The position numbers and the translations under genes were made by a program. The notes beneath the pieces are model-generated. The model had not been told where the DNA came from. It saw nothing but the letters and a program-made list of their open reading frames with translations, and did not search any database. Shown one piece after another: positions 1 to 11,186 of a stretch of 64,000 bases of DNA. The first letter of the stretch is position 1. The number at the start of each line of letters is the position of its first letter. The stretch is from Eupeodes corollae. Taxonomy: Eukaryota > Arthropoda > Insecta > Diptera > Syrphidae. The stretch is taken from contig NC_079147.1 of assembly GCF_945859685.1 (NCBI RefSeq), positions 60,356,946 to 60,420,945 on the forward strand, written 5' to 3'.

Positions 1-575
1 GCAATTTGTTATAATCTCAAGTTCCTCATTCCAATGCATGTAAGAAGCATCAAAGGTTTCCAAAATTAACTATTTTTACATTATGCAGGTAGCTTTTAGG
101 TTCTTAAGCGAAAACAATAACTTTGGACTGTGAGGGTATAGCTCAAGTTCTATATGGTTTTCTAAAAATAATGATTATAGTTTTTCACACCAAACCCAAA
201 ACCGAGTTTTCGACAATCGTTCACATCGAACATTTAAATGCTTTTATTTGACATTTAAATTTGTTTAACATCGACTGTCAAATTTGTATTGACAAAATTT
301 GTGAGTTTTGTTCTTCTCAAATTATTTGTGAAAATAAAATTAATTCTAATCAATTCAAATTGATCTTAATACATAAAAAGAAAGTTGAACAAAATATGAA
401 GATTTTGTAAAATTTTGTTCACTATCTCAAGAATCTATGATAAAAAAAACGTTGAGCCAGCACTTTTTGGGAACGTTAAATGTTAGTTAAAGATAATAAG
501 TATTTTAAACATCATTTCAGAATGAGCTGCAGAACTTCCAATATGCTCTGCAATGTACTAAAGGATCTGGAAATA

Positions 576-1815
576 AACGGTGATTTTTTAAGAGCTTGAG
601 AACTTTTTTAAAAAATGCATAAAATTTGCAAAATCTCATCGATTCTTTGTTTGAAACGTTAGATTGGTCCATGACATTTACTTTTTGAAGATAATTTCAT
701 TTAAATATTGACCGTGGCTGCGTCTTAGGTGGTCCATTCGGAAAGTCCAATTTTGGGTAACTTTTTCGTGCATTTCGGCCGGAATAGCCCGAATTTCTTC
801 GGAAATGTTGTGACTTGACGTAGCCCCACAAAAAATAGTCTAAAGGCGTCAAATCGCATGATCTTGGTGGCCAACTTACCGGTCCATTCCTTGAGATGAA
901 TTGTTCTCCGAAGTTTTCCCTCAAAATGGATATAGAATAGCGAGCTGTGTGGCATGTAGCGCCATCTTGTTGAAACCACATGTCAACCAAGTTCAGTTCT
1001 TCCATTTTTGGCAACAAAAAGTTTGTTAGCATTGAACGATAGCGATCGCCATTCACCGTAACGTTGCGTCCAACAGCATCTTTGAAAAAATACGGTCCAA
1101 TGATTCCACCAGGGTACAAACCACACCAAACAGTGCATTTTTCGGGATGCATGGGCAGTTCTTGAACGGCTTCTGGTTGCTCTTCACTCCAAATGCGGCA
1201 ATTTTGCTTATTTACGTAGCCATTCAACCAGAAATGAGCCTCATCGCTGAACAAAATTTGTCGATAAAAACCGGATTTTCTGCCAACTTTTCTAGGGCCC
1301 ATTCACTGAAAATTCGACGTTGTGGCAGATCGTTCGGCTTCAGTTCTTGCACGAGCTGTATTTTATACGGTTTTACACCAAGATCTTTGCGTAAAATCTT
1401 CCATGTGGTCGAATAACATAAACCCAATTGCTGCGAACGGCGACGAATCGACATTTCACGGTCTTCAGCAACACTCTCAGAAACAGACGCAATATTCTCT
1501 TCTGTACGCACTGTACGCATTCGTGTGGTTGGTTTAATGTCCAATAAAGTAAACTGAGTGCGAAACTTGGTCACAATCCCATTAATTGTTTGCTCACTTG
1601 GTCGATTATGTAGACCATAAATCGGACGTAAAGCGCGAAACACATTTCGAAACGAACACTGATTTTGGTAATAAAATTCAATGATTTGCAAGCGTTGCTC
1701 GTTAGTAAGTCTATTCATGATGAAATGTCAAAGCAAACTGACACCATTTCTGAAATCCCGCGTGATCTGTCAAATACTAATGCATGAAAATCCTAACCTC
1801 AAAAAAATCACCCTT
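576..1815 (-). mobile_element. DD41D (rosa-like) Tc1/mariner transposon, copy 1
   Basis: This is a complete-length element of 1,240 bp with both ends. The left end reads aacggtgatttttta and the right end, reverse-complemented, reads aagggtgattttttt. A TA dinucleotide flanks each side (574-575 and 1816-1817), as expected for this superfamily. The transposase is on the minus strand and broken. The insertion lies in the HPF1-bearing duplicated segment, and the paralogous segment near 11345 lacks it and continues directly from ctggaaa into caagatacaaac. A second, less complete copy starts at 62984. The rosa assignment rests on the catalytic spacing and recalled family knowledge. Confidence 0.9.
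697..1718 (-). pseudogene. Broken DD41D transposase, copy 1
   Basis: The frame starts at a Met (1718) with an N-terminal helix-turn-helix region containing NRLTNEQRLQIIEFY, followed by a second helix-turn-helix (RRRSQQLGLCYSTTWKIL). The catalytic motifs are FSDEAHFW, WFQQDGATCHTA and LTPLDYFLWG. There are 41 residues between the second Asp and the Asp of PLD, which is DD41D spacing. Two lesions separate it from a working gene. A one-base loss in an A-run near 1267-1272 splits the frame between NP(V) and FYRQILFSDE. Relative to the second copy, 44 bp are missing at about 810, just after the catalytic core, which scrambles the C-terminus. Confidence 0.88.
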
Positions 1816-2281
1816 TACAAGATACAAACTTAAGCCTTATGTAGGTACATACTTATCAAGTTGATTCACAGGAAGACAAAAATCTATACGAGCTGCAAAA
1901 GAACGAATAGGATAACGTCATTGAGTGGTTTAACAAACGTTTACAAAAAACTCCCAGTATATCACCACCCGCCGTCTTGGATTTGTCTTTGCCGTCGACA
2001 CCCTTAAGTCCATAATCCTTTCATGTGCTGTGATAGAGCAGCATATCAGTGCAGACAAGGCGAAGCCTAGCTCGTCTCAAATAAGAATTTCAATTGAAGT
2101 TCTGGGGGCTGGTGGTGGCTCAAGACATGAACCAACAAGAATTACAAGCTCGCTTGGCTGCAGCAATCATCCGAAAAATTCACTTAGCTAATTGTCTAGA
2201 AAATATGTATATCATAGAATCAACAACAAACAAAACTGTAACAATAAAAATTAATTTTATTTGAAACATTTTCTTCTTCTT

Positions 2282-3130
2282 TCACAACAAAATATTGAGC
2301 TTAAAACTATTGCTTCTGTTGGCCAAATGTGCCTTCAGAATCGCGATATATTTTGGCCATCCGAGCAACTTATAGGCGGGGTTGAGAAGATTCTAAACGA
2401 TTTCGTGTAGGTCCTTATGGCCGGAGCAGAAAAGGTCAATTCCTATTTCCAGATTCGTACCAAAATCACACTCATCCATAGCGATCACTAAAGCTTTTAT
2501 GATGGGCTGTAATTTCTTGTTCTGACTTTTTGCTGCAGAGCGGCAAAAGAAATAAAATGACTGCAGGTTTGATCGCTTTTCAGCTGTCAGACTGTTTTTT
2601 TGAGCAGAATTACCGACTGCGGTAATAAAGTGCGTTTACATTTATAAACGCAAATCTGGCGTTACTGCTGTATTTTTACATTAATTAACTTACCGTATCT
2701 CTTGGCTTCTTCTTTTGAGGACTCGCCTGACTTGTCCAAAGCACTGAGGATCTTCTTGATGTTGGCATCGTTTTTCCATCTTTTCTTTCATACTTATTCT
2801 CCTCCACAGACGAACTTATCGCCTTACTCGTATCTCTTAAACCCTTGTGATTAAAAGAAGTTACCGGAAAGTCGTTCTTTCCAGGTAGCAAGCGAAAGCG
2901 TCGAACATATTTTTGGTAAAGAGCTCGAAGACGCATCCCTTGGAAACGTCATTACTAACCATGAGCAAGTCTTCCTCTTTCTTGGGGTCGTCACGCCAGT
3001 AGCCATAGTGATAGTGAATTCCGGTTCCTCGCTTAACAAAGAGAGTTTAAAACTCTGGAGCATCATAAAAGAACCACCAATTCCGTAAATAGTCACTGGA
3101 GGTTTTATCCTCGATGTTGTCAAATTTTAC
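2282..3130 (-). pseudogene. HPF1-like (histone PARylation factor 1) pseudogene, copy 1
   Basis: HPF1 is the PARP1/2 cofactor that directs ADP-ribosylation to serine on histones in the nucleus. Read on the minus strand, one frame gives a segment with FYDAPEF, TLFVKRGTGIHYHYGYWRDD and MFDAFACYLERTTFR (about 3100-2870). A second segment reads ANIKKILSALDKSGESSKEE (about 2770-2700). After a GT-AG intron comes IIKALVIAMDECDFGTNLEI, followed by AYKLLGWPKY and HLANRSN near the end. These match the C-terminal half of HPF1 (DECD/LE-G-DLFC/LANRS signature) as I recall it. In-frame stops interrupt EF*TLF and HEIV*NLL, and the linker between the first two segments is scrambled. No N-terminal part was found upstream. 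It is decayed, and any transcript would not make a full protein. Confidence 0.8.
2533..2693 (-). other. Retained intron in HPF1 pseudogene
   Basis: On the minus strand the donor reads g|gtaagt (2693 inward) and the acceptor reads ctctgcag|ca (ending 2533) after a pyrimidine-rich run. Removing the 161 bp joins SSKEEAKRY to AKSQNKKLQPIIKALV in one frame, which supports a genuine intron and argues against a retrocopy. Confidence 0.75.
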
Positions 3131-3387
3131 ACAATTGATTCAAGATCTTAAAGATGGAACTCTGAAAGTTGCTCTGCTTTTAATGAGCGAAATTGTCAAG
3201 AAAAATTAAGGAAAAAGGATACTGTGCTACGACTTCTTTGTTGATAGCAATCATTTATTTCTTCTAGTAGTAAAAGTACACCAGGAATGACTTGGAATGC
3301 TTTTGACAATCCCGTTTAAATGTATGAGCTAATTAATACAATTAAGCAAATAGTAAGGATTATTAAAGCTTAATTTAAAACAGTCAG

Positions 3388-3527
3388 GTGAATCCGAATG
3401 GCTAATTAGAGAAAGAACTTTTCTTGGAGAATTTGTCAATTCCTCGCAAGAGGCAATACCCGTCAAAAAAATATTTAGATGACATAGGCAGGGATCGAAC
3501 CCATGGCCTTTTGGCATGACAGTCCAA
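3388..3527 (-). mobile_element. tRNA-Asp-derived SINE, 3' part of a split copy
   Basis: Minus-strand SINE body with the B box (reverse complement of gggatcgaacc) and the segment shared with the other copies (ttcctcgcaagaggca). It stops at agtccaa (3521-3527), where a LINE begins with its poly(A), seen here as a T-run. The remaining 5' head is at 5716-5750. The 3' tail is missing on the left. Confidence 0.8.
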
Positions 3528-5715
3528 AGAACTTTTTTTTTATAATTCATTCTTAAACCTATCTTAAAAATAGAAAAAAATTCATAAAACTAGCCTAATT
3601 ATCCATAACTTACAACTAACTTAATGGTACAATACGGACACTCTAAGTTAAACTATAACACTAACTTCTAATGCCTTTCGGCCCTAAGATCTATTTTAAC
3701 TTCAATTCAATTTTATTTATTTTTGTTTTAATTAGAAAATTTAAAAAAAACTAATGTCAATATCCTTTTTATTTTTGCTTAAAAACTACTTAAAATAAGG
3801 TCCCTAATATAAAACTTAAAACTAACTTAAGCTACCTATTCTACCTATAAACTACTTAAAACTAGAACAACCACAGCAGCAAATCTAACGTTTTTTGTTT
3901 TTATATTTTTTTGTCTTTTTTGTATGTTTTTTTTTTTAAATTTTTTATATTCTATGTTTTTTTCTCTTCTTTTTTTTTAAATTTTTTTTTACTTAATTTT
4001 TTAATTTTTTTTGTGCCACCATGCCTATTCTACTTAAAACTAAACCCTAAAACTATAAAACAAGTATGTAAGCCGGCCAAGGCTTAAAACCCCATCCCGA
4101 CTACCCACTATCAAGTACCGATTGAAGCCACCAAAACTGGTTCTCCTGCTTTACCCTATCAGTTCGGTCCGGTTCGGACATAGCCCTACTGAACCGAAGG
4201 AGCTCTGCTACGCCTTGTGCCATGACGTCCCGATTGTACAGGAGTCGCCTATCCACGGTTCTTCGTCTGACGTGGTAGATTAACGGAACTGCCAATCTAT
4301 CCTGTATCAGACCGCATTTGTCTAAAAAGAGGAATGCCTCTGGTGGAATGAAGCCGCTCAAGCGTGCACTTTCAAAATACTAGTCGTTCGGATAGAACGC
4401 CCCGAAAATTAAATTGTTGGTCGAAGACATAGCTCTTGCAATGTGACCTCGAACGAGTTTTATCACGAAATTGTCAATTCTGTTGATTCGAGCCCCGTTG
4501 TACAGGACCTCGTTGGAATAATAATGCACATAAGAAGATTCGGCTGTTCGATATAAGCCGGTACAGCGTCGTAAACACTGCCGCTCGAACACCCGAAACC
4601 TCTCCATCTGGGAAGGGGCAACATTGAACCACACAGGACAACCATACACGATCATTGGCCGTATGAGGGCCATGTAGCAAATTACCTTCACTCTGGGGTT
4701 AAGCCGACTGCTAAAAAACAGCCGTTTCGTCAGAGCAAAGGCTCCTCTGGCCCTGGTCAGAGCAACATTTATATGTCTGTCGAAATATAAATACTGATCT
4801 AACCAGATACCGAGGTACTTCACTACACTTTTGCTCGCTAATGGCTGCCCGTGAAGATCAACGATGACCATCTTGCGCCAATTCTTACACGTATCCCTTG
4901 TGGTCCCAGCCAACGGAGTTCGGAACAGAATTGTCTCCGACTACTGGACTTTTATTTTCAGTTTCCAGTCGTCGCAATATCGCTGAATCTTGTCGAAATC
5001 ACGCTGTAAAAGAATTCTAATAACTTCAACCTTTCGGGCCGTTCTGTACACAATTAGATCGTCGGCGTACGCAATTGAATTTGTAAGACTACCTATCAGA
5101 TCGCTCCCTGTTGAAGACCATTTTTAATTGAGAATGTGGTGGTAGAAGTTACATTGCCACTTTTGACAACAAACTTTCTACCGTTAAGCATATCATAAAG
5201 TGTATACAACAATGACTTGCTTATGCCAAGCCTGCTCAGTTTTAGGTAAAGACCCTCTAACCATACGGTGTCAAAGGCCTTTGCCAAATCAATCAGAACA
5301 GCACCTGTGCATTGTTGTTCTGATTTATTCAATTGGATATCAGAAATGAGTTTAGACGCAGCATGAATTGTGCCATGACCCGCCTTGAACCCGAACTGTT
5401 TATCCTTAATTATTTTTTTGTCCGCAGCCCACTTAGTCAGAGCCCTATTAATGATTTTTTCGAAAACTTTGCTGATACTCGGAAGAAGACTTATATACCG
5501 AAGATTTGACGGGTTGGAGTTGTCCTTTCCTTTTTTCGGGAGAGGATGAACCACAGCGGTCTTCCAATGCACTGGATAATATGCATTATTCAGTGCATTG
5601 TTGAAGAGTGTGGTGTAAATGTCAAAACCTGCTGACTTTTTATTTTTTATTGAATTGAAGATGAGCTGGAGCTCAATCTTCGTCACTAACAAGGGACTTG
5701 CTCCCGTTTGTCCGG
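3528..5715 (-). mobile_element. Jockey-superfamily non-LTR retrotransposon (LINE A), inserted in a SINE
   Basis: This is a 5'-truncated LINE on the minus strand. Its 3' end is the T-run at 3532-3541 and its 3' UTR (3540-4090) is a T-rich, low-complexity stretch with repeated aaactataaaac-like words. The 7-bp duplication agtccaa (3521-3527 and 5716-5722) brackets it. The two flanking pieces together make one continuous SINE, so both boundaries are fixed to a few bases. Confidence 0.85.
4101..5715 (-). pseudogene. Reverse transcriptase ORF2 remnant of LINE A
   Basis: The first frame (5715-5096) holds RT fingers and palm: NLRYISLLPSISKVFEKIIN, QFGFKAGHGT and LIDLAKAFDTVWLEGLYLKL (motif A Asp), ending at NGLQQGA (motif B). 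A deletion with frameshift there removes the next part of the palm. The following frame resumes at IGSLTNSIAYADDLIVYR (motif C, YADD) and runs through a thumb/connection region with YLGIWLDQYLYFDRHINVAL and YGCPVWFNVAPSQMERFRVF. The last segment is RLAVPLIYHVRRRTVDRRLL, ending near 4101. Several stops are present. No endonuclease domain remains. Jockey or LOA-like, not resolved further. Confidence 0.85.
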
Positions 5716-5750
5716 AGTCCAACGCACTAACCATTATGCCACGGGTACCA
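5716..5750 (-). mobile_element. tRNA-Asp-derived SINE, 5' head of the split copy
   Basis: The reverse complement gives gtacccgtggcataatggtt, the A-box end of the SINE, and joins the 3388-3527 piece across the duplicated agtccaa. It abuts a Jockey-like LINE at about 5752. Confidence 0.8.
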
Positions 5751-5751
5751 C

Positions 5752-7207
5752 TAGCAAAAGCACTGCGTAAGCTTTTTTATCTTTCCTACTCTTCAGGTCT
5801 CGTTCTGAGTAAATGGAAAAGAGCATTTGTCTAGTCCTTCCCCAAAAAAAGTGAATCTTCCTCACCATCTAACTACTGACCGATTGTACTTACGTCTCTT
5901 CTTTCTAAGGCCAAGGAAACGCTGATAAATTATCAACTCAAGAAATATCTCAAAGATCGAAAGCTTCTTAATGACCGCCGGTAAGGCCTTTGCAGCAATA
6001 GGTCCACTGGTGATCTTATAATTTATCTCATTGAACAGTGGAGCAAATCTTTACATCGCTTTGGAGAAAGTAAGATTATTGCACTTGATATTTCAAAGGC
6101 ATTTGATAAAGTCTGGCATCTTGCTCTTTTATCGAAAATGCCTGCTTTTGGTATTGACGAATCTCTTCTTCGTTGGATTCGCTCACTTCAAGTTGTTTTA
6201 GACGGATTCAAGTGTGAAACCCATAAAATAAATGCTGGTGTGACCCAGGGCTCCATTTTGTCTCTATTCCTCATTTTTCTAAATAATCTACTCTCTGCTA
6301 CTACTAATTCAATACATTTTTTCGCTGACGATATCACTCTTAGCTTTTCATACTCATTTCCAGACTCACAACTCTCCTTTTCAAATGTGGAACTGCAACG
6401 GCATAATATGATAAGCTCATTAAATTCCGACCTAAACAGCATTGTACAATGGGGAATTAAAAACCGCGTGGAATTTAATGCTTCGGAAACCCAATGCTGT
6501 CTTGTATAGTTACAGCGAGATATACTCTCCTTGCCACTATCTATGAGTGGTACTTGCATCAACGAAACTGAAAATCTAGACATCCTTTTGTGGAGCGATC
6601 ACATACACGATGTCGCCGAAAATGCCGCAAGGCTAGGTTTTTTGAGGCGATGCAAGAAATTTGTCTCAACGTCTGATCTAGCTACAATCTACATAACCTA
6701 TGTATATACGTCCGAAACTTGAATATAACTCACCTGCCTGGGCTGGTGCTCCAGTAACTTATTTAAGCATCTTGGACATTATTTAAGAAGAGCTTTTTAA
6801 TTGATTAGTGACATGAACATCATCAACTCGATTACGTCACTCGAACATCATGGTAAAGTTTTTGGTCTTACGCTTTTTTACCGTTATTTTAACTAACCAT
6901 GCTCAAGTAAAAATGCAAGTTGCATTCCTCCCCTTAAACAATTTAACCATAATACCCACGCTTTTTGAAATGCCCATCAGTTTACCCTTGAGCCCCAACT
7001 TCTGCCGTACTATGAAGTACAGAGATTCATTTTTTAGCCGTACTACGCGAATGTGGAAAGCCTTGTCACGATCTATCTTTCCCTTGCATAGCAATGTTCA
7101 GGAAATCAAAATCAATGTAAGTACACCGACATCTCCTATCCAACCCTTCCCTCTTTTCATAATGTTTACGCTTTACCCTTTTAGTGATTGCTTGTTATAA
7201 AAAAAAA
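5752..7207 (+). mobile_element. Jockey-like LINE B, copy 1 (RT to poly(A))
   Basis: Plus-strand, 5'-truncated LINE with a broken ORF2. RT motifs in order are LLSKAKETLINYQLKKYLKD, LDISKAFDKVWHLALLSKM (motif A), GVTQGSILSLFLIFLNNLLS (motif B) and IHFFADDITLSFSY (motif C, FADD). The C-terminal tail has GTCINETENLDILL and RDSFFSRTTRMWKALSRSIF, a signature of this group's last residues. Stops and frameshifts interrupt it (for example after the YVYTSET segment). It ends in a short A-run at about 7197-7207. Pieces of the same family recur at 7209-8470, 49500-50019, 51620-51700 and 56200-58505. Confidence 0.85.
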
Positions 7208-7208
7208 C

Positions 7209-8470
7209 ACCTAACTCGGTCGAGCAGAAAACACTATTGGCTTGTTTCTTACCTCTGACATTGGTAACTACACTATTAGTGTTCTATCTCCTCTAGGCAA
7301 AATTGACCATTGTGTTATATCTGTAAATTTCTCGTGTCAAAACTCTCCAATTAAAGAAATAACTCCTAAGAAAACCGTTTGGCATTACAAGAAACCCAAC
7401 TGGGACGGTCTAAATAATTCTTCCTTCCTCGATAGCGATGTTGACGCCAGCACTGATATGATCACAAATTTGATTCTCCTGGGAATGAGAACTTTTAACA
7501 GGTACAAAAGCATCAGACCTAAAGAAAACGCATGGTCCGATGCCAGCTGTATAGAGTCAACCCTTCTGAGCGAAATCGGTAAAAAGTTTAATCAAGCCAG
7601 GAAGGTCTCTAACGCCCATATTCGATGGACCAAATTTATACATAACAAAAATTTAAGGCAATGTATCAAAAGCAGTCAAAATTGTTTGTCATTTGTAAGA
7701 AACATGAAGAATTCTTCCTTTTCCTCGGTTCCTAGGGTCTATGTCAATGACACACTTTATTTGTCAGCTCTTTAGGTCTTAAGAGAAAGCTAATCTCTTT
7801 GCTAAGCAATTCGCCGCCAATTTAACGCTGCCAGTGATTGTTATGTCTCCGCTTGTACTTGACAGCATTGGTGAATCGTACTGTGGCAAGAGTCCTTGAG
7901 ATCTAAACACACACAAATCCACTGTTCCGGATGGTATCATTCCTATTGTTCGGAAGAGGTGTTTTTCAATGCTGTTAAAACCACTGCGTAAGCTTTTTTA
8001 TCTGTCATCCTCAGGTCTCATTCTGAGTAAATGGAAAATAGCACCCCTAAAAAAGGCAAATCGTTCTCCTCCTCAAGTTATCGACCGATTGTACTTACGT
8101 CCTTTTTTTCCAAAGTTATGGAAACGCTGATAAATTATCAGCTTACTAAATATCTCAAAGATCGACTGTCGGTAAGGCTTTTGCAGCTAACTGAACAGTG
8201 GAGCAAATCTTTACATCGCTTTGGAGAAAGTAAGAATTTTATTGATAAATTCAAAAGCATTTGATAGGGCCTGGCATCGGGCTCTCTTATCGAAAACGCT
8301 TGCTTTCGGTTTCCAGGAATCCCTTCTTCATTGGATAAGTAATTACCTTTCAAATAGTTCAATTGTATTCAATCGGTTCAAGTCTGAAAACCACAAAATA
8401 AAAGCTGGTGTGCCCCAGGGCTCTGTTCTATCTCCAACACTCTTAATCATTTTTTCTTATGTACATTTTT
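7209..8470 (+). mobile_element. Jockey-like LINE B, copy 2 (EN end to RT motif B)
   Basis: Same family as 5752-7207, lying head-to-tail behind it. It begins in the end of the AP-type endonuclease (ISVLSPLGKIDHCVISVNFS, where the usual SDH is now IDH). It continues through the linker (TVWHYKKPNWDGLNNSSFLD) and enters RT at about 7920. It shares with copy 1 the stretch around ctgcgtaagcttttttatct (7984 and 5764). RT stops after GVPQGSVLSPTLL, so motif C and the 3' end are absent. Multiple frameshifts, inactive. Confidence 0.82.
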
Positions 8471-10204
8471 CTTGAGTCAATTTCATTAGAAGCCTTAAGA
8501 GTGTTCTCCCTTAAATATTTAACTCAATCAAGCACTACAAGATTGGCAGCATTGATTTATTATCTCTAAAAGCATTACTGTTAGTATGGTACACTGAGTC
8601 GTATACGTACTTTTATTATTTAATTTATGTATATTTTAATAAAAAACCAATATCTTTTCAACGTTTTTATGGATGTTTTGTAGTTTTCTGAATCTCATCA
8701 TTCCTTACATGAAAGATCGGAGGAACGTCTGTCCAAAGAATGCTCTCCTTTTTTATTCTCCTTCTCTTTTTTAAATAATGGCGATTTTATATTTTAGAAA
8801 AATGCACCTAATCCTATAACATATAAAAGGTGCAAGAATTCGTTAAAGAATGTAATCAGCTATACCATTAAGTCTTTCTAGAAGTACTTTTTCGAACATC
8901 ATTAGGTATAGACTATGTCTAAAGAGACATTAATCCTACGGTGTTTTGCATCATAATAAGCAGACAGACGAAATGAATATCTTTGTTCTACTTTAACACA
9001 AAAATTTCCCAATTTTCCAACGGATAAAGTTTCACTCGACTGTAATTAAATAGTTATACGATACCTTTATACTTACAGATCTAGACTCTAAGACGAAACA
9101 AAATAAACCCTCTCTTGTATACACTTGAATGTAACTTCAAGACATCAGACATAAATTACAAACGGTACTTACAGCAACAACAATTAACCATATTACCCAG
9201 GCACTATAAAATACACAAGGTACATCTAAGAAGGCCATTTAAGTACACGTACACATTAGATAGCATAGTTTTCTTAATCCATAGATAAAGATACAAAAAA
9301 AGATACAAACTATAAAACAAAATAAGATAAATTCGCAAAATTTCGCTAGAGATAAAATTAAAAGTTAGTCTAGAAATGTAGTTTAGTATTTTTGTTTAAT
9401 ATCAAAATCAAGCTTCATCTGAGAAGTATCTAAGCCCATAGAGATACATATGTATCTATGAAATGAAATCTAACACCACATCTAAACCCTTTTAAACTTC
9501 ACCTCTAAGTGTATGATGCTTGAGAGGTACTCGCGTCGCTGCCTACTGGATTGGACTTTAAAGCCTTTAAGAAATAAGACTGTGAAAAATGATATGCTTT
9601 ATGCTTAGTATACTTTTATAGCTTTGAAATCCAGAGTAATGAAATTGAAATTGAAACTCAAGAAGTCGTCATCGTTGTGTGCACTTGGGATTTTGCAATT
9701 TACATTGTTTGTTTGTTTTATGTTTTTTTTTCGTTTTAATTTAAATAAAAATAGCTTGAAAAGAGTACCATTTTCCAACAACAAGCAGAAGCTAGCCCTA
9801 CCTCACCTTTGAAATATGAAGAGAAATTAAGAGTGAAAAACATAACATATGTGTATTTTTTTGTTTTCAAAGGCGTGCCATCATATGTATATATATTTGA
9901 ATGGATGACCTGGAATCCTAATTCCCTAATAAATTTCCTTTTAAAAGAGTAAAGCGTGAGTGGGGACTATAAAATAAACATTAGGGTAAGGCAGTGAGTG
10001 AAACCATCGTTAAGCATATACATTTGTGTTGGAATGTTCAAAGAAAACATAAAATAGATATGTAAACAAACTAACAAGTTACTTAAATATTATGATGGAA
10101 GTAGAAAAAGAAAAACTTTTTTTTAAAGATAATAATGTATTAGTACCTACCGTAGGACATTAATCCTTTTCATAAACTTGTTAACGTCATTGTTATTTTT
10201 ACTG
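8471..10204. other. AT-rich non-coding stretch
   Basis: I see no supported gene here. The sequence is A/T-rich with short A-runs and many stops on both strands. The longest frame (9624-9812, 62 residues) is Lys/Phe-rich and looks like chance. Confidence 0.6.
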
Positions 10205-11150
10205 AAGGATGTCATACGAATCAGATGCCCTGGAGCATAGGGCAGCAACAAGATCCTTCCACCTATCCTGATTCACCGCAACTGAACTCAGCTGTGGCCA
10301 CGATTGAATACCTTGAGTCCAAGCCTCCTTCAAAACTGATGACCTCTAAGTTGTCTTTGGTTTTCCAACGCGTCTATTACCCTGGGGATTCCATTGGACA
10401 AATTGTTTTGCTATCCAACGCTATTTCCGTTGCATGATGTCTAGGTAAAATGTTGTCTGTCCGATCCTATTCCACAGCTCTACGTTATATATGGTTTGGA
10501 CAATGGTTAACGAAAGATTGTAGTCTGCTCGAGATGTTAGCAGAGCATATCCATCTTTCAGAAACATATTATAACATCATTGATTGGACGTTGGATTCGA
10601 AGAGTTTCAACTTGGTGCTTAGCGATATTTTGCTAGAGCTCCACACAGGAGAAAGGATTTGAAATGCACTACGGGCTTTGTTTATTCTTATGTTAACATC
10701 CAGGTTCATTCTGCCATCGAGAGCTATGAAACTTCCCAGATAATTAAACTGCTTGACCTCCTCTATGGTCCCCTGCCTTAGAATAACTTGTGTGCTTTGG
10801 CCCGTGGTCATTACTTTGGTCTTATTTGTATTCATCCTTAAGCCAGCCAACTCTCCATTCAATTGCAGTAAATGACACATCTGATTTAAGCCTGCCATGT
10901 TGTTTGCCATGATACATATATCATCAGCATAATCTATGTGCCTAAGCTTGTCAAACAGACTCCATTGGATACCGTGTCTTTCATTTGTACCCACCGTGGA
11001 AGTCATAACATCGTCAATTGCCAGTAAAAACAGAATTGGTGAGAAGACATATCCTTGTCTCACTCCTTGACGCACATCAAAGGAGTCCATTGTGCAACAC
11101 AAAACAAGTCGCATTACTTATCTCTGCACTTGTTGGGGGACTGGTGTCAA
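10205..11150 (-). pseudogene. RTE-like non-LTR retrotransposon, RT-to-C-terminus fragment
   Basis: The minus-strand frame 11114-10569 holds SFDVRQGVRQGYVFSPILFL (motif B), IDDVM and HIDYADDICIMANN (motif C, YADD). It continues with LRMNTNKTKVM and VKQFNYLGSFIALDGRMNLD. Beyond a frameshift, 10560-10205 reads KEAWTQGIQSWPQLSSVAVN and DRWKDLVAALCSRASDSYD, the usual C-terminal tail of elements annotated as endonuclease-reverse transcriptase. The endonuclease and first RT motifs are absent. It is a different subfamily from the RTE copies at 18.2, 24.5 and 30.2 kb. Its 5' end abuts the start of the HPF1 duplicated segment. Confidence 0.78.
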
Positions 11151-11186
11151 TACTGCTAGAAGATCTCCGCATGTTGTTCAATTGAC

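Larger units (their letters stand above)
208..2790 (-). repeat. Duplicated segment carrying HPF1 3' part (copy 1)
   Basis: This stretch matches 11187-11651 in the same orientation, apart from a mariner inserted here and several deletions in the other copy. Matching blocks include 210-290 with 11187-11270, 525-572 with 11279-11345, 1820-1975 with 11346-11390, 2440-2500 with 11391-11455, and 2695-2770 with 11463-11540. It covers sequence downstream of HPF1 as well as coding sequence, and an intron remains, so this is a genomic duplication and not a retrocopy. Confidence 0.75.

Noticed and set aside
2685..3123. Intact HPF1 protein-coding gene
   Set aside because: In-frame stops and scrambled linker sequence interrupt it, and no N-terminal exons are seen.
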